Source: Diorhabda sublineata (lineage: Eukaryota > Arthropoda > Insecta > Coleoptera > Chrysomelidae). Taken from it: a stretch of DNA of 64,000 nucleotides. Of the stretch, positions 10,621 to 22,455 are shown in pieces. The stretch is from positions 17,005,042 through 17,069,041 of the forward strand of contig NC_079481.1 in NCBI RefSeq assembly GCF_026230105.1, given 5' to 3'. A program made the translations under genes and the position numbers. Each line of letters starts with the position of its first letter. The first letter of the stretch is position 1. The notes under the pieces are model-generated. The model saw only the letters and a program-made list of their open reading frames with translations. It was not told the DNA's origin and made no database searches.

Positions 10621-12539
10621 AAGAAGTGTCTATTATGTTTGTGTCAGATTCTTTATCAATGTTATTGAAATCTTTAGAAGTGATTCCGCATCTTTGTGTT
10701 GATTTGGTGTCTCATATGGCATTACAAAACTTTCCATCTACCACTGTTAGAAGCATAGCAAAGCATGTATTGCGATGTTATTCATGTGATACTTCACTTG
10801 ATTTAGTTCTTCAATTTGTTTACGTATTTTTTTAACTTCGTTTTCTGCTAATTCTGAATTTTCATGTTAAAAAATAAACTTAATTGGTCAGCAGAATCGC
10901 GTTGATGAAGGTCTTTCATTTTCAATATTGAATTACAATTACAACAATATCAACAAAAAGATCGATTGACATCACGCTCTTCAGAGGAGTTGTAATTAAA
11001 TGTTCGTCGAGTCATTAGCCAGGAAAGTAGTTGTTTGCTCCTATGAATAACAACAGAAAATATTTTCGAAATATTGAATTTCGAAATTATTTCAGAGGTA
11101 AATAGTAGAAGTCCTTTATTTTGATACATTTTACACACCTCATTTATCATCGGAATCTATATTATCGGCGACTACGCTAGATTTCTACCTGACCGGTGGT
11201 TCGCAGTTGGAAGTGAAGATGGCGCCAGTTAGCGTTCGCTAGAGAGTATTTAACTACATGTACCAAATAGAGACGTTGTCTTCTGCCAAGAATTCATCAT
11301 CATCTTCAAATGATTCTCTTCATCAGCGAAACATCTTTTAATTGTAGAAGATGATTGACTCAACTTACCGTAAATATCCTCCATTTGGTATTTGATTTGT
11401 GCTGGTATTAATCCCTCTTTAGTCAAAAATTTTGTAACAACGCGAAACTCAATTTAAGACATTTTTCAAAATAATTTTACCGAGTGGTCGTTCGAGCTGT
11501 ATTATAATAAATTTGAACAAAGCAGCAAGTTGAAATTTTGTATAAAGCTTGTTGAGACTTGATATTTGTTAACACTATAGAATGGGTAATTGATACACTA
11601 ATTTGTGACTCTAATTTCCAAGGGTATTATACTGCGCACTAGCAACAGATTCACAAAATGAAAGGAAGTTGTCTAAATCTTTGTGTATCCATCCTACAAA
11701 AAATCCAAATTTGATAATCATCAACGATCCCACGATCCCGTCTCATTTCAAAAGGCATAAAAATGTTATATTTTTCCTATTTTCAACAAGCATTCTGTCA
11801 ACAATTACAAACTATTTTACAACCCATTTTAAAAAGTCAATTATTATATACAGGGTCGCGAAAAACAATTTTTTACTGCCAAAAAAATTCACAAAATAAA
11901 CTTATTAATTGATTATACACAATAAAACAATTTCATTTATGGGAACATTATTCGATATTAAAGTTTGAACAATTACTTCGAACATAAATTCCCGAAGACG
12001 TTCCATGTTGCTTCTGATCAGAAACCTCAGATATTTCTTGAAGAGTTGTTTCCAAATTTTATCCGATATTTCAGCCTCAGTCATGGATTATGGTTTAATT
12101 GTTTTTAAGTCAACAGTCGTTTAAAAGCGATAACTTATCGCGACAAAAAACCACGTCAACATGTATTCATTTTTAATATATTTCAGACGATGTAAATTCA
12201 CATATTGTTATACAAAAAATGTTGTTTGTATTTCGTGTATAAAATTCTTGTTTTCATAGCACCTACGAGAGGTGCACACAAAATTAACACTCTCGTGTGC
12301 CATTGAAACAAACAATAGTACAAAAATAACTATTTTGTGTAATATGTAACGGTGTTTGCAAATTTTCTGTTTATGTAACATTTTTTGAGATAGAACATCA
12401 CCGGGTAATATTTTAAATATAATACCTGATGTATTCATAATTTTTATGAGTAAATATGACCAAATTTACTGATACTATCAAATTCAATGGCTAGGTGAAA
12501 TATTTATTCAATACAAAATTGACAAATGAAAATTCAATA
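10621..12539. other. Intron 3, unassigned
   Basis: Nearly 2 kb with no protein I can support. Around 11250-11300 there is a roughly 40-bp stretch (TTAACTACATG, then CCAAATAG, then GACGTTGTCTTC) that also occurs at 6288-6330 in intron 2, so some of it is repeat-derived. The open frames seen here are short and have no family resemblance. Confidence 0.45.
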
Positions 12540-13075
12540 TTTATGTTTGTATGGTCCCCTTTCTTGCCGCGATACTGGGAAACCCAGTGTTTACAGCTGA
12601 TCCATTAATCCCCTTTTAAAAAGTATAGAATGTAAGATGGCTTTAATTACCAAAGATTTTCGTCTTCTATTTCATACGCACCCAGGTACAGTGCTCTGGA
12701 CTTCCTTAGTATTTCACACTTTGAGAGAATGTGGATAGAGGTTTCGTCCTCTGTGCAACAAAATCTTCACGCCGCATTATCTGCTATGTCTAGCGTGTTT
12801 AGGTGTTTGTTGAGGTGACGGTGCGCCGATAGATCTCCTGTTATTATTCGTAGATTGTTTTTACTTAGATTGATACATTCAGCAGATCTACTCTGGTTAT
12901 AGTTCCCTAGAAGAGTCTTTGCCTTTCTCAGCCCTTTTAGGTTGTCCCAATAATTGGTTTTGCTCCTATCTACCTTCTTTTCCAATACTTTTTCCATTCT
13001 TCTGTTCATGAGAAGCTTATCTGGTCCCGCTTTAGCGAGCTTATCAGTTATTTCTTTTCGCTCCGGAATATTTAT
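12540..13075 (-). pseudogene. I-clade-like LINE 3' end (copy A)
   Basis: The minus frame 13009-12767 reads LEKKVDRSKTNYWDNLKGLR, KTLLGNYNQSRSAECINLSK and then RHLNKHLNTLDIADNA. This is the region after the RNase H domain in I-like non-LTR elements ('G.l..HL...gi.d...C'). The 3' part down to 12540 matches copies B (29400-30095) and C (37310-37765). Truncated at its 5' side, where it abuts the transposase relic starting at about 13080. Confidence 0.7.
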
Positions 13076-13079
13076 CTAC

Positions 13080-13800
13080 AATAGCTTTTCAAAGTTAAAA
13101 CCTTTCGCTGCATGGCAGTATCTTATTCTATCAACAAAAGACCTTAATGAATCATTTCAGGCATTATATTTTGTACCTCGACTCTATTCGATCTTCTATT
13201 TCTTGGATAATTTGGGGTAAATCCTTATTATTGACCTCAAATAACCCAAAAGAAAAGAATAGTGCACATAAATCCTGTGACTTGCCGATCACTCAATATA
13301 ATTGTTTCGACTCTGCGAAAATGCAGTATTCAGGTATAGTCCAATCCTAGTAGTATAATGAGGTGGAGCACCATCATTTTGAAACCTATTTTCTTCTGAA
13401 AACTGTGAGTGATTAATACGATTGGGAATCAACCGATTAAATACTGGTACTTACTATCTAATCTCATGAAAGTTGTAAATATTTATCACCATTTCATATG
13501 TCTGTTATGGAAAAGGGTCCAATAATTATTCCTCTGACAATTCCACATCAAACGTTTAGCTTTTATGGATATTATGTATGACCTTCTTCCATCCAATGCG
13601 GATTATTATCCGACCAAATCATTCGTAATGCTTCGTTGTAATAAGGATTATCTTCATTTAATTACACTTTCTAAGGTTGAAATTTACTGTTTTTAAGCAT
13701 TTCTCTTACAGATCTCACACTAATATCGTTATTTATTCTAAATTTTGAAATTGCTTTTTTTTGTTCACTTGGAATTTTCATTTGTGGCTGTTTTCTAAGG
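13080..13800 (-). pseudogene. IS630/mariner-like transposase relic
   Basis: Minus-strand segments in order: DISVRSVREMLKNSKFQP; NPHWMEEGHT; KLNVWCGIV-like 'KLNV.CGIVRGIIIGPF'; a 'NDGAPPHY' type block near 13360; FLLGYLRSIIRIYPKL; IEDRIESRYKI; and a final VDRIRYCHAAKGFNFEKLL-like end near 13090. This order (RI.K.kfhpYK; NPHW..E.HTQ.P.KlNVW.GI; FQQDGAP.HY; C-terminal RIRyC....G..FE.L) is that of the mariner-like transposases with GIVGD.IIGPFF motifs common in insects. Many stops. Confidence 0.65.
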
Positions 13801-14159
13801 TGGTCATCAAAAATTAAATTTTTTACAATGCTCCCTAGAAAGCTCTTATTTAATGAAGAAACACTGCGAATTTTTTTTTATTCAAAACAACACGTTCCTC
13901 TACACGATCTAAGTTCATTTTTCGGTATAATCAACTTTTTTGGAATTTTTTTAGGAAAAATACAATTTTATTATAGAACTCAAATCAATAAAAATATCAA
14001 TATTTGATCAAAATAACAATAAACAAAAATTCAAAAATTTTTCCAGTTGATTTACTCTATTGAATAAAAAAATGAAAGATACTCAAATTGATATTTTTAT
14101 TTTAAAATTACATTGATACAAACGTTATTATAATATTTAGATTTCTCCACTCAAAGCAT
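13801..14159. other. Unassigned intron sequence
   Basis: AT-rich; may include the 5' end of the relic above, but no terminal repeat was identified. Confidence 0.4.
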
Positions 14160-14480
14160 CAAGTAAGCTTTATTTCGTAGTTTTAATGCCTTCTTTTCTA
14201 TTATCATTTAAGATGTAAATGAGGAATTGTTTCTGCCCTTCATCTTTTGTAAACAAATCGTTGTAAGCTCGTTTATCGCCTCGCTCTGCAACATCGGTCA
14301 TTACTGACAAGTTTTTAACAGCAGCCTAACAGTCTTGATAATTAGAATCTTTTAACCAGTTTTCACAATTTTCACATAACCAGCTTGTATTTAGTTCAAG
14401 TTTATGAAAAAAATTGATGAAGTTACATCAACCAACTGTTTTAACCCATTCTCAAGTATTTACGGAATATTTGCATGATA
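14160..14480 (-). pseudogene. Repeat-associated ORF tail ('ERG' family)
   Basis: Minus-strand reading from about 14400 gives WLKDSNYQDC, KNLSVMTDVAERGDKRA, FTKDEGQKQFLIYILNDNRK and then KTTK. I recognise the C-terminal signature 'v.ND.AERGvk....f....TkDEeq.Q.Ll..V...R' from multicopy insect proteins of unknown function. One stop interrupts it. Remainder not found. Family recognition by memory only. Confidence 0.45.
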
Positions 14481-15055
14481 TATTACAGCCACAGAACATA
14501 CCCTAATGTAAACTTAGTTGTTATTCACTGGAAACAACATGGCGGATTTTGGATGCCAGTGCCCTCGATGGTAGGTTACGATAAAAAACACCCCAGAACT
14601 GGGACACGTTTATTTTGAAAATAATATTTACATACATTTTCAACTAAACCAAGGCAAATTAGTAGATATGATTAAAATTTCACTTTTAGAATAAAAATTA
14701 ACATAAGACAAATTTTTTTAACAAACAAATTGAAAAGTGTAATATGTAAATAAAGACTAACCAAAAATAAAACAGAAAAATAATATCATTACAATGATAT
14801 AGTATTATCATTTTGGGATTTAACAAAAAAAATATTTTATACAAACAAAAGTCTGGAAAATTCATAAACGTGTCTCATAATCAAAACAAGAAAATAAACA
14901 AATCACACATAGTACAGCGTTTATAAAAAATAAACAAAAATTTTTAAAAACAAAAATAAATATTTCCTCTGTAAACATAAACCCATGAAATTGTAAAATA
15001 TATCAGCCTTCTATAATAAATAAAAGAAAATAAATTTTGGTTCCATATGATTCCA
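14481..15055. other. Unassigned intron sequence
   Basis: No gene; A/T-rich runs from 14640 to 15040. Confidence 0.45.
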
Positions 15056-15271
15056 TCAAATAACATCTCTTCGTCCTCCACTTTCATTAAATGATGCTTC
15101 CCTCGTTGGGGGTAAATTGCGTCTGCAGTACATACAAACTTTCTTGTTTACACTCAAATATTCCAATTTCATTTTCTGCAATGTCTTTAACTGCTCTTTG
15201 TTATTCTTTAGACTGCTTTTCAATTTTGATATTTTGACTATTGTATTCCGATGAAATTGATACATAACCAT
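15056..15271 (-). other. Short unassigned ORF with CxxC
   Basis: A 71-codon minus-strand frame starting at Met 15271, with a Lys/Leu-rich helical stretch (KISKLKSSLKNNKEQLKTLQ) followed by VCMYCRRNLPPTRE, a CxxC pair that could be half of a metal knuckle. It resembles coiled-coil tails of some transposon proteins, but I cannot name a family. Probably a relic. Confidence 0.2.
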
Positions 15272-15439
15272 TTCCCTAGGTGTTAAATTGTTCTCGCTAG
15301 TTCCAGCTACAGTACAAAAATCATATTTTTCGTTGTCAAAATTACTAATTTCCTCCGTAACAATGGAATGAAGGCAGGTGAGAGGTAGGGAGAGGAAAGC
15401 GTTTGGCGAATTTAAACAAATGAATATTTACTTGACAAT

Positions 15440-15715
15440 TGTTATTGACAGTAATGACACATTTTTATTACACTAGCGCCACCATTGGTAAATGGCAGAA
15501 CTAAATTTTTGTTTCTAAAATTTAGATGCGATTCGAACTTCTTATTAGGTATGTTCTATGATATCACCTACCTGTGTACCGAAATCTGAAGGAAATGTGG
15601 TGGCAATTCAGAAATTGATGACGAATAAAATATTGACATTGACAGTAATGACACATTTTTATTACACTAACATCACCATTGGTAAGTTGCATAACTAAAT
15701 TTGTGTTGCCGGGAA
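15440..15715. repeat. Pair of about 70-bp direct repeats
   Basis: The segment at about 15445-15513 (TTGACAGTAATGACACATTT, then TTATTACACTA, then CACCATTGGTAA) recurs at about 15638-15706 with some 85-90% identity, about 193 bp apart. No coding function. Could be remains of two short terminal repeats, but the intervening 120 bp shows no retroelement features. Confidence 0.6.
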
Positions 15716-16257
15716 TTACATACAAGTTGACCTTCTTTTTGGGGCTCTGTGACTACAACGCTCCTAGAAACTCTATCATTACCTAAACTAACCAGCGCAT
15801 GCGCATCTGGTATTTTTTAAAGGAATTTTCATGAAAATAACTCATATGTAACTGCTCATAAGCGTATAAAAAGCTCAAAAATAGAAGAAAAATTTAAGCT
15901 TGAGCTTGAATGACGAGGTAAAAAGATAACATTGAAGGTGTTTCATTGTTAACTATTTTCAAATCTCAAAAAAATTATTATTTCCAATTTAATAAGATAG
16001 TTTCAGAGAAAAAATGATTAAACCCAAAAATTTACTTGGATCGTGTAGAGACACAATAAAAACAAATTTTCCATTGTTTTTTCATAAAAAGAAGCTTTTT
16101 AGGTGGCTTCGCAAAAAATTTAATTTCTTGTTCTTCCACAACTGGAAATATTTTTCACACTGTCAGTTTCATTCAATTTCCTCAAATTTCGCAACTCTGC
16201 AGGCTTAGAAATAAGACAAATTCTGTTAGGATATGTATCAATAAATGAATCGCTAAC

Positions 16258-17285
16258 TCATGTAATGTTCAGACATGATGTTGATCTACTGCCCGACTGT
16301 CCCATAGACAAAGAAAATAGCAATGTTTCGTAACACTCCCTGAATCTCATTAAAATTTCAATCACCTTTAGGCCCCCACATATCTGCCACTCACACTTAG
16401 TACACACGTAGTTAATTTTGTCTAAAAGCAAGCGAATATTTTCACAACTTTCTTTCATCTTCACAGAATGAGCAACTGGTGTAGACGGTTTTAAATTTCC
16501 ATTGTGCTTTTAAACTGTACTTAGACGAGTCAATAAATAGGCGCCACTCACTGAGACTATGCTCAATATCAAGTTCCTTCATTAGACAATCAATATCCTT
16601 ACATGCACACAACGAATTTTCCATACTAGAGAATGCAGAAAATGTAGCATTTCTTTCCTAAAGGTCGTAATTTTTGTCTCTTTGACGAACAAGTTCCATT
16701 CATTAAAACGGGAAACAAAAAATTCAGACTGTTGCTTTCATAACCCCAAATCACGTTCTAAATCATTCAACTCACTTTGAACAATCAAATGTGGCTTGCC
16801 CGAAATGGTATTTGGAGTAAAAATAGGCTCGGTGCATTGTTCTTAGGAGCTTCCTGATGATATGTTGTCTCCAGTATCTTCTAAAACAATATTTAGTGGA
16901 TCTAGAAAGCGCAATCGGTACTGGTAAATCTTCGTTATGGGGAACAGGTCGTTTAGCAGATGGCAAATTTGGATACTCGATCTTGTGCTTTCCTTTCTTA
17001 GAATAACCTTCAGCAGTCGTCAAAATGGTTAGTAGGTTTCCACGTTACCATTGTAATTTCAAAAGGCATACTTTTTTTCTTCCCATACATCCACTGCACC
17101 AATGAGACGCTACAACTAACTCAACACGCGTGGGAGGCACACTGCTTGTCTTGGTCTCCAATTAAAGTACCAAAATATTTGAAATGGGCTTTTATCACAT
17201 TTTTGGAAAATGACTTGCGATTTCACCATAAATTCTCCACAAATATAGCAAAATGTTTGCAACTGCGGCGCGTTTGACTCGACAT
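16258..17285 (-). pseudogene. Repeat-associated arthropod protein ('EWRLFIDSSK' family)
   Basis: The minus strand reads, in order: GTLIGDQDKQCASHAC (about 17170); a QW..GK...MPF-like stretch; KGKHKIEYPNLPSAKRPVPH (about 16990-16930); VQSELNDLERDLGL (about 16775); FSSMENSLCACKDIDCLMKE; LSEWRLFIDSSKYSLKA (about 16545); and MKESCENIRLLLDKINYVCT with WQICGGLKVIEILM (about 16460-16350). I know this order from multicopy uncharacterized proteins in aphids and other arthropods. Several frameshifts separate the blocks. Inside VMP1 intron 3, antisense. Function unknown; likely carried by a transposon. Confidence 0.6.
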
Positions 17286-17906
17286 TTTCGTCTCTATAAT
17301 TACTTTTTGCACTATGAATGGAGAACCACTTACTATGAAAATCAACAGAATGTTATTGTTAATGTTATTTTTATGTTTATTATTCTGAATAATACAGTTC
17401 AGGTATTTTTTCGGTCATAAAATTTACCGATATTAACCGTCACTTTATAAAATGACCAACCTGTTAATGTAGTACGTGTTAGGATTTAATAAATATTTTT
17501 TTCTATTATTGGACGGGTATTTCCATTTTAAAAATTAAGCTCTCGTCAGTGTTACAAAAATCTTGTCGACCAGTGTAATTGTAGTAAATACTACTACAGC
17601 ATAGTGATATTTACTTCTTATTTAACAATAAAATATATTTTTTTGTATCAAAAATATGGGAACAAATAAAATAGAAATGATTGGTTTCGTTTTATTTTTT
17701 AATAAAAAAAATAGTGACCGCTTTACAAACATATTTTGAGTAAAAATCAAAATTTTATAAATTTTGCCAATAGGAACTGAATAAGCCAATATAGAATCGT
17801 TTCCTTCTTATCAATTAATCCATATTTCTACATTATTGATTCTATTATTTACATATTAAATTAGGAAGTAACTCAAGACGTTATTTCATTATAATTTATT
17901 TTCAAG
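17286..17906. other. End of VMP1 intron 3
   Basis: Nothing supported apart from the acceptor TTTTCAAG ending at 17906. Confidence 0.5.
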
Positions 17907-18056
17907 GATAATTTGCCCCAATAATGGAAAAATGGCATCAATCACTTTTCTTAGTATAATGTCTAAAGTTCGATTGGAAGCGATGTGTTGGGGAGCAGGA
18001 ACTGCTTTGGGAGAATTACCACCATATTTCATGGCAAGAGCGGCAAGGCTTTCTGG
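17907..18056 (+). CDS. VMP1: VMP1 exon 4 (residues 165-214)
   Basis: Acceptor CAAG at 17906; donor GG|GTAAGT at 18057; enters in phase 2, leaves in phase 2. Encodes IICPNNGKMASITFLSIMSK and then VRLEAMCWGAGTALGELPPY, FMARAARLSG. The Gly-Glu-Leu-Pro-Pro-Tyr re-entrant motif belongs to the VTT/DedA (SNARE-associated) domain, which in VMP1 and TMEM41B forms the lipid-scrambling fold. Essentially identical to animal VMP1. Confidence 0.96.
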
Positions 18057-18459
18057 GTAAGTATTTTAATCATATATCCTTTGAATCTACTTTTAGTAAC
18101 TTACTTCATACAAATTATTATTATTGGAAAAATATGGTATTATTTTATATAGTGATTTTCGGTTATTTAAATTGATAAACTGTTGGAGAACTAAAAATCA
18201 CAAACGCACTTTTATCATATTATTTCATTCAGATAATAGTTCGGCAAGTACTTTGGTGATGGGTTAACTAAACAGTTTATGTGTCTACCTTAATTTATTT
18301 TAATTAATTATTTTATCAATTAATTTATGGATGTGCCATTTGCTTGTTTAATTATGATGACAATACATGGATCACAAGATAAATCCACTAAACAATCGAC
18401 CATTTAGTGGTAGTTAATTGAAGTGCTTTGTAAAATCTGTTTTGTTAATATGGGGCAAA

Positions 18460-18775
18460 AACTTGGACATATAATAGAAAGATGTTCCAGAAAATTCAAA
18501 TTTCTATCGACGGGTACCTACGAGTTATTTGTACATTTTTTGTCCAGATAGAAGAAGAGATAAACTACGGAAACCGGCAACGAACATAACACGACAAGTA
18601 TTTAATTATAATACAACAGTCAGAAGGAAGATTGTCCTGTACGAATATGGAGAAGAACTATCGACAAAGAATTGCAACAGATAAATATGGAAAGAGGCTA
18701 CGGAAATAGCCAAAAACGGAAGAAAATGGAGAACCATCATTAAGTAAATTAGACGGAACCCACAAAACGACGAAT
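18460..18775 (+). pseudogene. LINE C-terminal fragment
   Basis: Mixed plus-strand frames read GAKTWTYNRKMFQKIQISID, GYLRVI, then TTRQVFNYN and RTWRRTIDKELQQI-like text, GYGN, and WRTII. This is the end of the RT-bearing ORF of a non-LTR family ('K.W.....K.Iq.F...LR.I...W...R..GRP..TWRR....EL...G..W.ei..lA.dR..WR'). Frameshifted, with no 5' part. In VMP1 intron 4, sense to the gene. Confidence 0.6.
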
Positions 18776-19389
18776 GAGGATAGCGACCTCATCATTTTAC
18801 CACAGCTGCTGAAACACCCGACAGGTGCCCTTTGCTCCTTTGGGAAGTATAAGACGATACTGATGAATTGAACTGCTATATAAAGGCACTGTCTACAATT
18901 CACAGATGGCATAGTAATATTCTGTATAAACGTTTTCTGAGACATTTATAAAAAGCGTGACGGATTAGCGGTTGTGCCACCAAAGTTGTTAGATTAATTA
19001 TTAGAGAAAATCAATTTTTCTCAAATCTTTGAAAAGAATAGAGACATTTTGCAGTTTCATTTACAATATACATTCATTTGTCGTCTGTTATTGAATCTAT
19101 TCGCAGTGGAAAAACTAAAATATCAAAATTGCTAAATTTTTTAAACAGAATGTTCGCTTAAATGTAAATGGTTAGGTTAGGTTAGGTACGAGAGGGCCGA
19201 GAGCCATTCTTATTGGGACACCCGGTACATAGATAGCTCGCATTCTATTAGAAGTTTTTGATAAGTGGATAAAGCATCTAAAACACCTCGGCTTGCTTTT
19301 GAACTTCTGTCAAAATTTGTCATTTTCAACAAATTGTTCCATAATTTCAGTTATAGTAGTCAAACTCCTTTTTACTAACACCAACGAAC
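18776..19389. other. Intron 4 spacer
   Basis: Contains the second copy of the 35-bp GAGAGCCATTCTTATTGGGA motif (19195-19229), preceded by three TTAGG units at 19173-19187. No gene. Confidence 0.5.
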
Positions 19390-20485
19390 GTTCTTAGTGA
19401 TCTTCTTCAAAATCACTACTATCAATATTTTTGGTTTCTTTTTGCTCAGTTAATTTCTTGAGCTCATCATTAGAAAACCCAGCTAATGTTTCTCGAACTA
19501 TTTCTTCCACGATTTCCACATTTACCTCATCTAAACCGGTTTGTTTCGCTAATTCCACTATTTCATTCATATCGACAGATTGTCCAATGTCTTCGCTCTT
19601 ACTTAAATCTGGCTAAATGTTTTTCCATACTCCTTTCAAAGATCTTTCCGATACCTCATTCCAAGAAAGGTTTATGTTTTCTACAGCATTCACGATATTG
19701 TAGTTTTTCAAAATTTTCTTATTGTATACTTCTCTTCTCCGTCTCTTTTTTCAAATATTTGCTTAAATGTACGCCGCAATTAATAAGCCTTAAATTGATG
19801 TTGAAATTGAAATTGGTACATTGGTTGGATTAAGACAGTTGTGTTAGGCGGCAAGAAAACGACTTCGGCTTGAATGCATGTTGTTAAGTCTGATAAATTT
19901 GTTGGTTCAATTTGTTCAAGTTGTTTAATTTCATAATAAGGTTTAACAGACGGGCAGAAATGTTCAGTGAGCCAATCCTGGAAAATTTTCATAGTTATCC
20001 ATGATTTTTTTATTAGACTGTCAAATTACAGGCTATGTTGATTTAGATATGCCTTTCATCGCTCTTGAAATTTTGGGGTAGTAAACTAATAGTGGTTTTA
20101 ATTGAAATGTCACTTGCATCAGCCTGAATGTAATTAAAAATTCATCTAGCTCTTTACATTATGAAAGATTGGCTTAACGGCATATTGTGTTCAATTTCGT
20201 CGTCAATCCATATAGACAGTCGTTTTTCCATTTCTTCTATAATGTTATTTCTAGAATGGGTAATTCTAGTTACAGAGCTTGAAGTAGTTGCACTTGCCGA
20301 TGACAGTTTTTTTCTTTATTCTTAAGGATTGTCCTTATTGTTAAAGTTACCAAATTCAATGCTGTGTTAATTTGAGATAGACGTTCACCAATATCTAATC
20401 AATTGCTCTTCAGTTTTCAGTGAAATGCTTTTTCTAGTTGCTTCATTTTCTTGTTTTTTATGATCACCCATGATAAAAACATAAT
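19390..20485 (-). pseudogene. Tigger/jerky-like transposase, decayed
   Basis: Minus-strand segments in order: ATRKSISLKTEEQLI and GERLSQINTALNLVTLTIRT (CENP-B N-terminal helix-turn-helix, 20430-20330); SSVTRITHSRNNIIEEMEKR and LSIWIDDEIEHNMPLS (CENP-B/Tc5 DNA-binding domain, about 20290-20165); ADASDISIK; CIQAEVVFLPPNTTVLIQPM (DDE core, 'LPPNTT.liQPMDQGVI', 19900-19800); FKAY; and a tail with VELAKQTGLDEVNVEIVEEI (19560-19490). Order and content are those of a full Tigger transposase of about 500 residues with many breaks. Antisense in VMP1 intron 4. Confidence 0.8.
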
Positions 20486-20487
20486 AT

Positions 20488-20595
20488 TTGTCATATAAAA
20501 GACGTATGGAAAGGTGTGTCGAGAAGAGAGGAGAATCATTTTGATAATAGAACCCTTTTTCGTAACCAGTCTCGTTATTTAATAGCCACACCTAG
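20488..20595. mobile_element. mariner terminal fragment abutting the Tigger relic
   Basis: Read inward from 20595 the sequence is CTAGGTGTGGCTATTAAATA, then ACGAGACTGG. This is nearly identical to the left TIR of the mariner at 5050 and is followed by a TA (20596-20597). About 110 bp of mariner-like end is present before the Tigger coding region begins, and no partner TIR was found. Either a solo mariner end or a deletion joined two elements. Confidence 0.6.
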
Positions 20596-20597
20596 TA

Positions 20598-21249
20598 TTT
20601 TTGCTTATAAATGATGATATCAAAATATTTTAGTACTTTTTTCATTCCTACAATTTTTTGTCAAACATTTTTTAGTTGCAGTGGGATATTTGGCTCTGTA
20701 TTCACTTACAACTGGAAACTAATATTATTTTTGATCTTTTTGAGTAGTTAATCTATTAATATAAACTTATGTTAAATGAACAGCTCTTCGTCTACTTCAT
20801 TTACTGCCTGCAGATTGTTCATAATTCCTAGACCATTTGAATAATTTTTAATCCACGTGTTTAGTTTCTAAAAAATCTTTATTAGTATGAAATGTATTGA
20901 AAAATTTCAACGAATTCCAATTAATAGAAAAAACAATATTCTTGTTTTCAAAATTTTTAACTTTGCCATCTGTATTAATAATATACCCTTTGAATAAATC
21001 AAATTCTGAATCTTATGTTATATGATATTTTTGGATAAAAAATATAAGAGCCGCTATTTCAGAATTTAAATACCATAAGTGATTTTTAAATCTATGTAAA
21101 ACAACTTCCGAAAATTTTTATCAATCGTTCTGTATTAATAAACAACTTTTAAAAATTGTAAATCTAATTTGGAGAAAGTGCTACACGAGGCACCGTAAAC
21201 CAAAAAGGCGCATAGTTAAACTATGAATAAACAAATATCTAATAGATTT
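20598..21249. other. Intron 4 spacer
   Basis: No gene or repeat supported. Confidence 0.45.
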
Positions 21250-22030
21250 TTTTTTCAGTTGTGTATCTAGTTCTTTCTTTTATTTGGTTTTATCGAAAGT
21301 ACCTCAATTTTTCTGGAACTTCTTTGACAATGGAACATTTGGCCCAAATTCAAAATTAGCTCGTAAATGTGATGTCTGCAAGGTCTCCAAAGTGATCGCC
21401 GTTCCACTTCGACAAACCAGACTTGAGTTAGTTGTATCGCAACAAACTACTTTGATATTATCAGTAATTTCCGTCCTTGAACCGCATTTGAAAATTGCAT
21501 GTGCCTTACTTGTGTGTACTTACCCATCTGGTAATCTGGTAACACTGATACACTTAATATTTTTTCTATGGTACTACTTTTAAGCATAATTGTTACTTTG
21601 TCTATCTTTTCGCAAAAGAAAAGTCATCAGATATCAATTTTCCATCTTAATGCATTACCAACTTCAATACAGTCAAATTCTCGTTTTATTCGTTCACCAG
21701 CTTCTCTTCTAATTTCGATCGGTACTCATTGAATGACGTTTTGTTCAAATTTAAAGCACTGGTGTTAACTCCCAGGACTTCTGGTATAACTGATATTAGT
21801 CGAACAGAATTTCTATAAGAAATATTGCAATTATATAAAGCAGCTCCAACGTCTTTAGTGAAAATATTAACAGTTTCTCCTTCATTTTTAGCTTCATAGT
21901 TTCCTCCTTGAACTTCAAACATTCACAGTGTGTTTTGGTAAGAAGTAAATGTAGCTGTCTCACCACTTAAAGCTTGCCCATCCTCAAAGTCGGATCGTTA
22001 GTGCTTTAAGATGGTAAAGTCACATATAAA
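21250..22030 (-). pseudogene. Repeat-associated arthropod protein ('RNAV' family)
   Basis: Minus strand, in order: TKDVGAALYNCNISYRNSVR, LISVIPEVLGVN and LNLNKTSFNEYRSKLEEK (21870-21690), then 'EFDCIEVGNALRWKIDI', a gap, and NIKVVCCDTTNSSLVCRSGT, ITLE, GPNVPLSKKFQKN and TFDKTK (21460-21285). This order ('L..aLD..k.SdRnAv.il...ae.lG.....l.lNrssI...R...R', then 'CfDTTasNtG..sGac..lE', 'GP..pif.rFq..W..id') is that of multicopy arthropod proteins of unknown role. Stops and frameshifts make it dead. The plus-strand frame at 21284-21583 is its shadow. Confidence 0.55.
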
Positions 22031-22455
22031 GAGTAAATAAGAAAATGATAATTTCAAGTTTATCAACCGAGAGAGGTTATAGATTAATACGTGATTGTGT
22101 TTAGATGTTTGTGTAATTGCCTTATATTTTTACGAATTTTTTTTTAAACGGTAGATTTTATGGAAAAAAGCATTCAGATATTTTTTCTAGAGTATTAAAT
22201 GTCCTGTAAGAAATATCTGCTTAAGTATTTTTAGCTACACTTGTTTCAATGGAAACAAATTTACTTCATTAAGTATAAAAATTCCATGTTGTTTAAATAC
22301 GAAGTATATTTTTTATAGGTCGTAACGTGAAAATTTTAGAGATTAAAAAATAGAGCCAAAAATTGAGTTTTAGTTAAAGACGATGCGTTCAAAAACAAGA
22401 ACATCAAATTATTTTCATGTTTATGTCCAACTATTTTGGTAATATTCATTTTTAG
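22031..22455. other. End of VMP1 intron 4
   Basis: AT-rich; ends in the acceptor TTTTTAG at 22455. Confidence 0.5.

Noticed and set aside
10626..10835. 69-codon plus-strand frame
   Set aside because: No motif; lies opposite and beside a minus-strand repeat ORF.
19170..19190. Three TTAGG units, the insect telomere repeat
   Set aside because: Too few copies, and the word sits beside a transposon-like motif in an intron. A chance or minor repeat, not an internal telomere.
21284..21583. 99-codon plus-strand frame that looks membrane-like at its end
   Set aside because: The minus strand of the same interval encodes recognised family motifs (CCDTTNSS, GPNVPLSKKFQ), so this is a shadow.
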